The notes beneath the pieces are model-generated. The model saw only the letters and a program-made list of their open reading frames with translations. It was not told the origin of the DNA and did no database searches. Made by a program: the position numbers and the translations under genes. From NCBI GenBank assembly GCA_964530555.1, contig CAZHBD010000017.1, forward strand, positions 1 to 15,275: a stretch of DNA of 15,275 nucleotides, read 5' to 3'. The stretch comes from CAZHBD01 sp964530555. Lineage in GTDB: Bacteria > Patescibacteriota > Saccharimonadia > Saccharimonadales > AWTP1-31. This document shows, in pieces, positions 7,301 to 14,256 of this stretch; the stretch's first letter is position 1; each line of letters begins with the position of its first letter.

Positions 7301-9852
7301 CCCGATACTGCTTAATCATTCTCTCGTTGTTTGCAGCGCTGTTTCTACTTTATTGGCTTGTTATTCTGGTCAGAGGATACCTTAACCGACAACACCTTAG
7401 GCACCGCCTTATGGTTTGGCTGGAGCTAACACCCCCTGCGTCAATCGAGAAGACACCAGAATCCACCACTCAGCTCTTTTCTGTAGTACACGGTCTCCGC
7501 GCAGCGCGCTCACTAAAAGAGCGCTTGTTAGATCGAGCACCAGTGATTGATTTTGAGATTGTTTCTACTAGACACGACGGTATTCGCTATCTAATACAGA
7601 TAGAGCAAGTTTGGTCAGACATTTTACAAAAGGCAATTGCCGCCTACATACCTGATGCAAAGGTAAAGCTCATTGATTACACGCCACCTCTAACTGAAGA
7701 TGTCATTGAATTTAAACAGCAACACCACTATGTATTACCCCTCACTGCACCCCGTAGCTTCGAGCAACAAGACCCACTGTCATATGTGACCGCTGCCATG
7801 ACAAAACTCAGCGATGGTGAACAATTAACCATGCAATTGGTAATCAAGCCAGTGAAACTCAATGAAGCTACTCGCTTGTCTCGACGGATCTTAGGAAACG
7901 AAGATATACTCCACAAAGTATCGCACGGTGGCCTATCACGCATGAGTAAAGCCGGTGCCATGATTAGTGGCGGCTTACTCGACATTAATGATGCAATTGG
8001 TGATGTGTATCACGGTTCAACTTCTACATATCATCGAGATAAATCTTACAAAGACACCTCCTACCAGGCACAGGTACAGAAACGCCAGCGACCAGCCCGA
8101 ACGCTAAGTGCTTTTGAACTAGAACTAATGGAGTCCATGCATCAAAAAGTCACGCAACCGTTGTTTCAAGTAAGTTTACGCATTTTAGCCAATAATAAAC
8201 ATGCCAAGGGACAGATGGCAGCTCTTAAATCTGCGCTCGATGGCTACTCAGTACCGCCATACCAAGGACTTCGAGCAAAAATGCACTTTCCGCTAGTTGA
8301 AAACCAGCGGAAAGGCCTAGCGAATGAACGGCTTCCAAACTTATTTAGAAAACGGTCGCTTATATTATCTGCGGCAGAAATTGCTAGCTTGTATCACTTC
8401 CCATCAAGCAGAATCAGTAAGACAGATAACCTAGTAACCTCCCTGAGCCGTACGTTGCCTGCGCCAATTTCGCTCAAGAAAGATCCTAACTTTGACGTTA
8501 TTTTAGGGGAAAATACGCATCATGGTGTGCATACACCAATCGGTCTAACAGAAGTTGAGCGAGAACGACACATCTACATTATTGGAGGCACGGGCAATGG
8601 TAAAACAACTATGCTTCAATACGCCGTAGTGCAAGATATGCAAAACGGCAAGGGGCTAGCGGTTGTCGATCCTCACGGCGACATGGCCGAAACACTACTG
8701 AGACATGTGCCAGAGCATAGGGTAAAAGATGTCGTGTATTTTAACCCTGACGATATTACTCGACCAATTGGCATGAACCTGCTTGAAATACCTAAAGGAC
8801 TAACTGAAGACGAGGAGATACGCGAAAAAGACCTGGTTACTGAAGCGTTAGTGTCTGTCTTTCGAAAGATCTTCTCCGAAGAAGACTCTGGTGGCCATCG
8901 TATCGAATACGTCCTGCGAAACGCCATTCAGACTGCGCTGACTGTTGAAGATGCCACCATTTTTACTATATTTGAAATACTCAACAATCCGACCTATAGG
9001 ACAAAGGTGGTAGCTAAGCTCGATAACAAAGATCTGGTTAACTTTTGGAAACATGAACTTGGCAAGGCTGGTGAGATGCAGAAGGTTAAAATGGCTGCTG
9101 GTATTACAGCTAAGATTGGCCGGTTCTTGTTCTCGGCGAGCGCTAAACGAGTACTAGAGCAACCGAAATCGAGCATCAACTTTGAGGAGATCATCGACGA
9201 GGGCAAGATACTTATCTGCAACTTCTCCAAGGGACTTATTGGCGAAGACACCTCCGAGTTATTCGGTATAACTGTCTTAGCAAAGCTTCAACTTGCGAGC
9301 TTACGACGTGCTCGTCTACGCCAGTCAGAACGTAAGCCAATCTATCTGTACGTTGATGAGTTTCAAAACTTCGCTACCCAATCATTCGTACAAATGCTTA
9401 GCGAGTCACGAAAATATAAGCTATTCCTAACCATGGCGGAGCAGTCCACTTCTCAGCAGAAAGATCAGCGCATGGTACAGATTGTGCTCGCTAATGTTGG
9501 TACAGTTATGTGCTTTAGGACTGGAAACCCTGCTGACGAAAAACTGCTACTACCGTTGTTTAGTCCCTACATTAGAGAAAGCGAAATATCCAACCAGCCA
9601 CCATACAACTTCTATGCTCGTTTTGCCTCAACCATCTCTCAAGAGCCGCTTTCTGGCAACACCATCGTATTAGAGGACGACGGAGACGAGACCGTAGCTG
9701 ACAAAGTACGCCAAGCATCACGAGCAACTTACGGAAATGACCCGTTACCAAAAGAAAAACCTAAGAAAACGACCAAGCCAGGCAAAACTAAGAATAGCCC
9801 ACCAACCCCAAGGAAAACACCCAAGAGCAACCCAGAAGATACGCGCGAATAG
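7270..9852 (+). CDS. VirD4/TraG-type T4SS coupling ATPase
   Basis: This 860-aa protein would recruit substrates (DNA or proteins) to the T4SS. It starts at GTG 7270 with AGGAGA (7258-7263) upstream, inside the CHAP gene. Residues about 11-35 form a membrane segment. A long N-terminal region (about 40-410) includes elements common in the large CPR coupling proteins. The ATPase core follows: Walker A Gly439-Gly-Thr-Gly-Asn-Gly-Lys445-Thr446, then Val-Val-Asp467-Pro-His-Gly-Asp, and Walker B Leu-Tyr-Val-Asp696-Glu697-Phe-Gln-Asn-Phe. Glu-Gln-Ser-Thr-Ser-Gln-Gln and Phe-Arg-Thr-Gly-Asn-Pro-Ala-Asp, typical of the TraD/TraG/HerA group, follow. The tail (about 825-860) is Lys/Pro/Thr-rich and disordered-looking. 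It is the last gene of the operon. No relaxase is nearby, so the substrate class is unknown. Confidence 0.88.
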   Translation: MESTTYLATIARYCLIILSLFAALFLLYWLVILVRGYLNRQHLRHRLMVWLELTPPASIEKTPESTTQLFSVVHGLRAARSLKERLLDRAPVIDFEIVSTRHDGIRYLIQIEQVWSDILQKAIAAYIPDAKVKLIDYTPPLTEDVIEFKQQHHYVLPLTAPRSFEQQDPLSYVTAAMTKLSDGEQLTMQLVIKPVKLNEATRLSRRILGNEDILHKVSHGGLSRMSKAGAMISGGLLDINDAIGDVYHGSTSTYHRDKSYKDTSYQAQVQKRQRPARTLSAFELELMESMHQKVTQPLFQVSLRILANNKHAKGQMAALKSALDGYSVPPYQGLRAKMHFPLVENQRKGLANERLPNLFRKRSLILSAAEIASLYHFPSSRISKTDNLVTSLSRTLPAPISLKKDPNFDVILGENTHHGVHTPIGLTEVERERHIYIIGGTGNGKTTMLQYAVVQDMQNGKGLAVVDPHGDMAETLLRHVPEHRVKDVVYFNPDDITRPIGMNLLEIPKGLTEDEEIREKDLVTEALVSVFRKIFSEEDSGGHRIEYVLRNAIQTALTVEDATIFTIFEILNNPTYRTKVVAKLDNKDLVNFWKHELGKAGEMQKVKMAAGITAKIGRFLFSASAKRVLEQPKSSINFEEIIDEGKILICNFSKGLIGEDTSELFGITVLAKLQLASLRRARLRQSERKPIYLYVDEFQNFATQSFVQMLSESRKYKLFLTMAEQSTSQQKDQRMVQIVLANVGTVMCFRTGNPADEKLLLPLFSPYIRESEISNQPPYNFYARFASTISQEPLSGNTIVLEDDGDETVADKVRQASRATYGNDPLPKEKPKKTTKPGKTKNSPPTPRKTPKSNPEDTRE

Positions 9853-9853
9853 G

Positions 9854-9862
9854 TGGTACAAT
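9854..9862 (+). promoter_or_regulatory. Extended -10 promoter for a predicted leaderless Xre-regulator mRNA
   Basis: TGG followed by TACAAT (9857-9862) forms an extended -10 immediately after the coupling ATPase stop (9850-9852). Seven bases separate it from the ATG at 9870, and no Shine-Dalgarno is present, so the mRNA should begin at the start codon. It gives the regulator its own promoter, separate from the T4SS operon. Confidence 0.55.
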
Positions 9863-9869
9863 TAACTAG

Positions 9870-10082
9870 ATGAGCGAAAGAGAATTAAAACAACTTGGCA
9901 ACCGAATACGAGAAGTTCGCAAGAAACGACGCCTTACCCAACTTGAAGTTGCCGATCGAGCAGACACCAGCTCTACCTATTTTGCACAGATTGAACGTGG
10001 TGAAGTGAATCCGTCCTACTCGATGCTTGCCGCGATTGCCAAAGCACTTAAAGTTAAGCTGAGTGATCTGATTCCTTCTTAG
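9870..10082 (+). CDS. Small Xre/Cro-C1 family helix-turn-helix regulator
   Basis: This 70-aa protein is almost entirely one HTH_3 domain. Leu-Gly-Asn-Arg-Ile-Arg-Glu-Val-Arg (9-17) leads into Leu-Thr-Gln-Leu-Glu-Val-Ala-Asp-Arg-Ala (22-31), a turn with Ser-Ser-Thr-Tyr-Phe-Ala-Gln-Ile-Glu-Arg-Gly (34-44), then Asn-Pro-Ser-Tyr-Ser-Met-Leu and a closing helix Ile-Ala-Lys-Ala-Leu-Lys-Val. It should bind DNA as a dimer. There is no sensor or oligomerisation domain. Its targets are unknown; the T4SS operon 18 bases upstream or the convergent minus-strand genes are candidates. The 3' end overlaps the convergent 78-aa gene by 29 bases. No clear palindromic operator was seen at its own promoter. Confidence 0.9.
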   Translation: MSERELKQLGNRIREVRKKRRLTQLEVADRADTSSTYFAQIERGEVNPSYSMLAAIAKALKVKLSDLIPS

Positions 10083-10290
10083 GTTCAGGGTCTTTAGTCT
10101 TCTTGTACCACTTTTCGAGTAATTCAGGATTGGTGTGCGAAAGTTCGTGAAAATCTGAATACATCTGTTCCAGTTTTTCAATCGCCATTTCAGGTGTGAT
10201 TGTATCTTCCGGATAGACGAGTTTTAGATGCCGAATCATCTTTTCGATATCGGCTTCGTTTAGTTCATAATCTGCTGGTAAATAGTCCAT
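10054..10290 (-). CDS. Small acidic protein of unknown function
   Basis: This 78-aa protein is not recognised. It is predicted mainly helical, with Asp/Glu-rich segments, Pro-Glu-Asp-Thr-Ile-Thr-Pro-Glu-Met-Ala in the middle and a Lys/Glu-rich C-terminus (Lys-Asp-Pro-Glu-Pro-Lys-Lys-Glu). There is no membrane segment or cysteine. It has a strong AGGAG Shine-Dalgarno (minus strand, 10300-10296) formed by the last codons of the PLD-like gene, whose stop lies one base before this ATG. The two are therefore very likely cotranscribed and coupled. Its 3' end overlaps the convergent Xre gene by 29 bases. The good RBS and coupling support a real gene. Confidence 0.7.
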   Translation of the reverse strand: MDYLPADYELNEADIEKMIRHLKLVYPEDTITPEMAIEKLEQMYSDFHELSHTNPELLEKWYKKTKDPEPKKESDHSA

Positions 10291-10291
10291 A

Positions 10292-10771
10292 TTATCTCCT
10301 AGTATATCTCGTTAAATTTATAAACCCTAGTAACCTGTCGGCTAGCTCCACAGAACTTGTGCGCCACATAATCTCACAACTATCGTTTTGAGACAGGATG
10401 TTAAGGCTGCCGTTCCATACAATCGCCTTGTCTATAACCGCTAGTTTTCGGTGATGCTTGGCAGTGTAAAGCACTTTAACGTCCATAGCCTGCAAAGTAG
10501 CCACTGCGTCTAATGCTTGAGTCTCGTAGTCCATATCATGCTCACTTGGATCACGAGTATTAACGGTTATTGATACGCCCCGACTCCGTAGGCTAGTGAG
10601 TAGGGGTAGTAGTGCGTTTATTCGCTTGGTAGTGATAAACGGACTCTCTATAACTATTTCGTCTTGGGCAAGCTGCAAATCATTCTCAAATGTCTCGTAG
10701 AAGGAATCCTGATCGTACATTTGAATATGGCCAGTTGGTACGCTTGGGTTTCTTTTGAATAGATTTAGCAT
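10292..10771 (-). CDS. Single-HKD phospholipase D-like (nuclease-type) protein
   Basis: This 159-aa protein belongs to the PLD superfamily. The catalytic motif is His107-Arg-Lys109-Leu-Ala-Val-Ile-Asp114, followed by Trp-Asn-Gly121-Ser122-Leu-Asn124 and Ser-Cys-Glu133-Ile-Met. The Ile-Glu-Ser-Pro-Phe-Ile motif (40-45) marks the first half of the fold. With one HKD motif it would need to dimerise, as do the Nuc/BfiI-type PLD nucleases. No signal peptide or membrane segment is seen, so it is probably cytoplasmic and acts on nucleic acid rather than lipid, though this is inferred. Its ATG overlaps the stop of the short upstream ORF (ATGCTAA), with GAAGGG as the ribosome-binding site. The next gene starts one base after its stop. 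The placement suggests a small operon. Confidence 0.8.
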   Translation of the reverse strand: MLNLFKRNPSVPTGHIQMYDQDSFYETFENDLQLAQDEIVIESPFITTKRINALLPLLTSLRSRGVSITVNTRDPSEHDMDYETQALDAVATLQAMDVKVLYTAKHHRKLAVIDKAIVWNGSLNILSQNDSCEIMWRTSSVELADRLLGFINLTRYTRR

Positions 10772-10926
10772 ACTTCGCCCTTCTCATAGGTGAGTTTGCC
10801 GTCAATATCCTGGACTCCAAGCCGCCTGAGTTCATGGGCTAGCTCAACCAGTGATTGAATAAGGCCATCTGTTACTCTAAAATTAAGTGAAGTGGGGTTC
10901 GAAAACTGACCCTCCGTCCTAGCCAA
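10765..10926 (-). CDS. Probable 53-codon ORF with a TTG start, coupled to the PLD-like gene
   Basis: On the minus strand, the frame between a stop at 10935-10933 and TAA at 10767-10765 is open for 55 codons and reads like protein. It has Thr-Glu-Gly-Gln-Phe-Ser-Asn-Pro-Thr-Ser-Leu then an amphipathic helix Leu-Ile-Gln-Ser-Leu-Val-Glu-Leu-Ala-His-Glu-Leu-Arg-Arg-Leu, ending Lys-Leu-Thr-Tyr-Glu-Lys-Gly-Glu-Val-Cys. There is no ATG; TTG at 10926-10924 (codon 3) is the most likely start. Its stop overlaps the PLD-like ATG, the usual arrangement for translational coupling. No family is recognised. It may instead be the 3' remnant of a longer gene broken at the upstream stop. Confidence 0.45.
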   Translation of the reverse strand: MARTEGQFSNPTSLNFRVTDGLIQSLVELAHELRRLGVQDIDGKLTYEKGEVC

Positions 10927-10978
10927 GTTTTCTTACAGATATAAATTGTTCGAAAGTTTATAGCTAGCTAAGTACATT

Positions 10979-12235
10979 TTATAGTGTTTCTTCGTGACGT
11001 TTTATTGTTGGGCGTCCGCGATAAGATAATTCTTCTTTGACGCCCGTGGGCGTGTGCCATTCATCGTCCCAATTGGTAATATTAAGAGGATCGTTTGCAT
11101 TATCATGAGGCCACAACAGATGATAAACCCCCTTACTTACTGCCAGCGTCTCTAGATCAGCTAAAGTAACGGTTGGGTTAAGTTCGATAATCTTCTCTGC
11201 AAAGTAAGACGGCCGTTTATAGCCGCAGATTGTCACAAGATCCTTCAAGGTTATGCCTGGCAACAGATTTTCGACCACGATCAGGCGAGCATAGGCCTGT
11301 AATCGTTTATCGGGGTCGGTGTTCTTCATGAACAGCGCCGAAACGGCTGGCTTATATTGTGCTTCTAGTTCTGCTTGCTCTATTAGCATTTTATCGGTTG
11401 TTTCCCGTGCCAAGCGCTGAGAAGTATATTCTTCCATTACTTGCGTCTGAAAATCCATAATGCCCGTAAAACCATCATGCCTGATGATGGCGGTATCCGA
11501 GGGACCAATGCCACGTTTGTTGGCGCCGACATATATCAGATGTGGTGTGCTTGGCACAATACCGTTGTTAACAAACATAAATCGAACACCCCAGTCTATA
11601 AAATCATTGGTGTTCCACTTTCGTACATTTACCCAGCCTGCAAGCTCCATTGCATTACCGGGTGAGCCGCAGGCTATTCCAATATTATATTCGCTCGGGT
11701 TACCGGCGATATGGGAGTATACTCTGATGTCTCGAACATTGGGTTTTCGGCCAAGTTCTCTACTCAGCTTTTGCAAGTACCCAACATAATCCTGTTTCGA
11801 CCAGTTATCAAAACAGCCTTGCATTTTTACGTCACGTAACTCAGCATCAGCATACAGTCCCTGCAGACCACCTGGTCGTTTTCTGAAATAGGTAATTCTT
11901 GGTAGAATTCCGCAAAAGCCGGCCCGAATGACAGCTTCTTCATTTACTGCTGACTTTTCGCCAGGGTGTGCACTCTTGATGATGCCATCAAGCCAAGTTA
12001 TCAAGGGGATATCTAACGCAGGGTCCCAGTCGGCGTGTTCTATCGGCTCAGTGTAAGAGGGCCCAACAATTCGTTCCTTTTGTGATAAAAGCTGTGCCAT
12101 ACCTATGAAGTTCGAAGGCTCGATGCCAGATTCTATCGCATCTTCAAAGGCTGCAGCGCCAATGACTAACTTTCCTTCATTTACATCAAACGCAACAACT
12201 GGAGCACTCTCGGCGCCCAAAAAACTGTTACTCAT
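10979..12235 (-). CDS. 418-aa protein with homing-endonuclease-associated (HNH_repeat-like) modules
   Basis: Overall function is not known. Residues about 144-192 resemble the homing-endonuclease-associated repeat: Trp-Ser-Lys-Gln-Asp-Tyr, helix, Leu-Gly-Arg-Lys-Pro-Asn-Val-Arg-Asp-Ile, then Cys-Gly-Ser-Pro-Gly-Asn-Ala-Met-Glu-Leu-Ala-Gly-Trp. A second, diverged copy (about 200-255) has Asn-Asn-Gly-Ile-Val-Pro-Ser, Gly-Ile-Gly-Pro-Ser and His-Asp-Gly-Phe. These modules are thought to bind DNA. No HNH, GIY-YIG or LAGLIDADG catalytic motif is visible. The N-terminal ~100 residues and C-terminal ~140 residues match nothing I recognise. The start at 12235 is backed by an extended -10 element seven bases upstream and no Shine-Dalgarno (predicted leaderless). 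It ends 53 bases upstream of the 53-codon ORF in the same direction, so it may lead a small operon with the PLD-like gene. Confidence 0.65.
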   Translation of the reverse strand: MSNSFLGAESAPVVAFDVNEGKLVIGAAAFEDAIESGIEPSNFIGMAQLLSQKERIVGPSYTEPIEHADWDPALDIPLITWLDGIIKSAHPGEKSAVNEEAVIRAGFCGILPRITYFRKRPGGLQGLYADAELRDVKMQGCFDNWSKQDYVGYLQKLSRELGRKPNVRDIRVYSHIAGNPSEYNIGIACGSPGNAMELAGWVNVRKWNTNDFIDWGVRFMFVNNGIVPSTPHLIYVGANKRGIGPSDTAIIRHDGFTGIMDFQTQVMEEYTSQRLARETTDKMLIEQAELEAQYKPAVSALFMKNTDPDKRLQAYARLIVVENLLPGITLKDLVTICGYKRPSYFAEKIIELNPTVTLADLETLAVSKGVYHLLWPHDNANDPLNITNWDDEWHTPTGVKEELSYRGRPTIKRHEETL

Positions 12236-12242
12236 TACTAAT

Positions 12243-12251
12243 ATTATATCA
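12243..12251 (-). promoter_or_regulatory. Extended -10 promoter for the 418-aa gene, predicted leaderless
   Basis: On the minus strand, TGA followed by TATAAT (12248-12243) is a perfect -10 hexamer with the TG extension. Seven bases then lead to the ATG at 12235. No Shine-Dalgarno or clear -35 is present. This is the strongest of the four similar start arrangements in the window. Confidence 0.6.
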
Positions 12252-12348
12252 TTTTCTTGTCATTAAGCTAGCATCTTCGAGACAGAAAACCTTTTTAGAT
12301 CACTTGTGTGAGTGTAATGTTACTGCCGTATCGCTCCTTTCAATTCTG

Positions 12349-12423
12349 GAGATACGCCTATATCTGCTAAGCGGCTTACGGAATGTTAAATGTGAGACCT
12401 TTAACCTCAATAGGCGTATACTC
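12349..12423 (+). promoter_or_regulatory. Structured leader or operator upstream of the VOC gene
   Basis: ATACGCCTAT (12352-12361) is perfectly complementary to ATAGGCGTAT (12410-12419). GAG (12349-12351) further pairs with CTC (12421-12423) across one bulged A, giving a 13-bp stem around 48 bases. Inside lies a second hairpin, GTTAAA (12385-12390) with TTTAAC (12400-12405). If transcribed, this would be a branched 5'-UTR structure ending 10 bases before the AGGAGG site. However TATACT (12417-12422), with a weak -35-like GTGAGA (12393-12398) 18 bases upstream, overlaps the 3' arm. If that is the promoter, the inverted repeat is a DNA operator rather than RNA. Confidence 0.45.
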
Positions 12424-12444
12424 TTATGGATACAGGAGGTAGTT

Positions 12445-12837
12445 ATGATCGACAGCAAAAAAGCATTTAGTGGTTACTCGGTAAAGGATTTAGCTAAGGC
12501 TCAGGTATTTTACGAAAAAGTACTTGGCATTTCTGCCAAACGAACCGACATGGGACTGGAACTGCATGTCGGCGGCGGAAACCCAGTATTTTTGTACGAA
12601 AAGCCCGACCACGAACCAGCCACCTTTACCGTCCTAAACTTTATCGTAGAGGATATTGATGAAACTGTGACCGCTTTGCGAAACAATGGGGTAAGTTTTG
12701 AACAGTACGATTTTGGAAATGGCGCGAAAACCGATGAGTACGGTATTATGAGGGGCCTGCAAGCGCACCAAGGTCCTGATATTGCTTGGTTTACGGACCC
12801 TTCAGGCAATGTTCTATCCGTTCTACAGAACAAGTGA
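12445..12837 (+). CDS. VOC-superfamily (glyoxalase/bleomycin-resistance fold) protein
   Basis: This 130-aa protein is the right length for a single-chain VOC protein with two beta-alpha-beta-beta-beta modules. Module one has Gly-Tyr-Ser-Val-Lys-Asp-Leu-Ala-Lys-Ala-Gln-Val-Phe-Tyr-Glu-Lys-Val-Leu-Gly (10-28). Module two has Val-Leu-Asn-Phe-Ile-Val-Glu-Asp-Ile-Asp-Glu-Thr-Val (63-75), ending Trp-Phe-Thr-Asp-Pro-Ser-Gly-Asn-Val-Leu (115-124), the family's classic C-terminal signature. Metal ligands cannot be assigned confidently. The start at 12445 is chosen over an in-frame ATG at 12304 because AGGAGG (12434-12439) lies five bases upstream and the extra 47 residues do not look like protein. Substrate is unknown. 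It ends 21 bases from the convergent photolyase gene. Confidence 0.88.
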   Translation: MIDSKKAFSGYSVKDLAKAQVFYEKVLGISAKRTDMGLELHVGGGNPVFLYEKPDHEPATFTVLNFIVEDIDETVTALRNNGVSFEQYDFGNGAKTDEYGIMRGLQAHQGPDIAWFTDPSGNVLSVLQNK

Positions 12838-12858
12838 CCAGAACAGACGCACCTTCCC

Positions 12859-14250
12859 TTAGTATTGCCGAATGTAAGCAGCAAGGTCAAACCTACGCTT
12901 GAGACCTTCGAGATTCATGTAGCGGACTGTACCGAATATCGGTCTCTCGGGCCAGGGACGATCATGAACACCAGCTATTGACCACATAATGCCCGCGTAA
13001 CCGTTCGGGTCTCCGCCATCAATGGAGTAGCTATCATTCAGATATATCGCAATATTAATTGCCTCTTGTGCCTCTGATGTCCATTCGAGAATTTTTTTTG
13101 CCCAATACATTCGCATATAGCCATGCATCTTGCCAGTTCTGCGAAGTTGCTGCTGCGCAGCGTTCCATGCCGAATCATGTGTTTGAGCTTTCTCCAGTCG
13201 GTCGCAGCTGTACAGATGCTCACGTGGATCCTTGGCGTGTTTGGCAAGCGTCACCTGCGACCAAGCGGGGGCGCCTTCGAGAGAAGTATATGACTTTGCA
13301 AAATAACAGTAGTTGTCTGCCAGTTCTTTGCGAACGATTATTTCTTCAAACAACGCATTCATGCCATCGACTGCTGATGGTTGAGAGCCTGCCTGGGCCA
13401 TCCGCGCCGCACGAAAGATGAGGGGCTCAGTTTTCACTACTGCTAAAACTTCGAGTACTACCCTTAAGCTGGATATCTGGCCAAAGTGTAGGTAGGGGCT
13501 TAAGCCTGACTGACCGTCATCGGCGATATCATTACGCCGCTGAGCGTACGTTTTCAGGCCGGTTTCAATAAACTTTTTTAAGTGCTGGCGAGCGTGCTTT
13601 TCGCCCGAAACAGTGTCCACTGTTATGCCTGCTCTGGGTAGATCAGCTATAGCCGCCCGGGCCTGTTGTAACGATATGCCAACATCTCCCGCTTCACGCA
13701 CAAAGGGATGTTTTTGTAATCGTTCTGGCTCACCTAACCATTGCTCGAGCTGACGATGGATCTTGAGCCGAAGGGTGTGAGCAGCAAATTCTTGCTTATC
13801 AGACGCCTCCCATAGAGGCACAATGTTATGTGTGTCCACCACAAAACATGGCGAATATTTTTTGGCTAGCCGTTTTGCCAAGCTGCGAGGCCCCTCTAGC
13901 GGCGAAAAATCCAAAAATAATGCGGCAGGCTGCAAGCGATCTAGTACTCGTATCAAACTTGTCTCTGCTTCGCCAAAAGTGATACAGAAGGTTATATTGT
14001 GAGCCTGGAGTGCCTGCTGCACTTCTTTCAATCCAGCCAACATGAACTCAAAGTGCTCGCGCTTACGATATCCAGAGCGAGCCAAGAGGTTAAAAACAAC
14101 GACTAACGGTAGCCGATGCTGTAGCGCGTGAGCCTGAGCCGCTACTAACGCATGGTTATCTTGGGCACGTTGATCCCGGCTCATCAAGTATACGACCGAC
14201 TTGCCCCTACAAGCACCTTTGCTTAACTGTCGCAAGCGCGCTGTATCCAT
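12859..14250 (-). CDS. phr: Class II CPD photolyase (deoxyribodipyrimidine photo-lyase)
   Basis: This 463-aa flavoprotein would use blue light to split cyclobutane pyrimidine dimers. Class II signatures are clear: Met-Ser-Arg-Asp-Gln-Arg (23-28), Val-Asp-Thr-His-Asn-Ile-Val-Pro (138-145), Leu-Ser-Pro-Tyr-Leu-His-Phe-Gly-Gln-Ile (260-269), Glu-Glu-Ile-Ile-Val-Arg-Lys-Glu-Leu-Ala-Asp-Asn (312-323), Met-His-Gly-Tyr-Met-Arg-Met-Tyr-Trp-Ala-Lys-Lys (375-386) and Asp-Pro-Asn-Gly-Tyr-Ala-Gly-Ile-Met-Trp-Ser (414-424). Length and C-terminus are normal, so it looks intact. I place the start at 14250, not the in-frame ATG at 14274, because a TACAAT -10 element (14262-14257) lies between them, six bases from the inner ATG. 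It follows the NDH-2-like gene on the same strand. Class II enzymes are patchily distributed, so horizontal transfer is plausible. Confidence 0.93.
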   Translation of the reverse strand: MDTARLRQLSKGACRGKSVVYLMSRDQRAQDNHALVAAQAHALQHRLPLVVVFNLLARSGYRKREHFEFMLAGLKEVQQALQAHNITFCITFGEAETSLIRVLDRLQPAALFLDFSPLEGPRSLAKRLAKKYSPCFVVDTHNIVPLWEASDKQEFAAHTLRLKIHRQLEQWLGEPERLQKHPFVREAGDVGISLQQARAAIADLPRAGITVDTVSGEKHARQHLKKFIETGLKTYAQRRNDIADDGQSGLSPYLHFGQISSLRVVLEVLAVVKTEPLIFRAARMAQAGSQPSAVDGMNALFEEIIVRKELADNYCYFAKSYTSLEGAPAWSQVTLAKHAKDPREHLYSCDRLEKAQTHDSAWNAAQQQLRRTGKMHGYMRMYWAKKILEWTSEAQEAINIAIYLNDSYSIDGGDPNGYAGIMWSIAGVHDRPWPERPIFGTVRYMNLEGLKRRFDLAAYIRQY

Positions 14251-14256
14251 AGAAAT

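Noticed and set aside
10885..10920. GGGGTTCGAAAACT resembles the T-loop of a tRNA.
   Set aside because: The flanking bases do not form a T-stem, and no acceptor, D or anticodon arms can be found; it lies within the short minus-strand ORF.
10901..10932. GAAAACT/AGTTTTC inverted repeat as a terminator of the 418-aa gene.
   Set aside because: Seven pairs with an 18-base loop and no T-run on the minus strand; it also overlaps the likely start of the 53-codon ORF.
12304..12444. In-frame N-terminal extension of the VOC protein from ATG 12304.
   Set aside because: The 47 extra residues do not resemble the family, and the strong AGGAGG site places the start at 12445.
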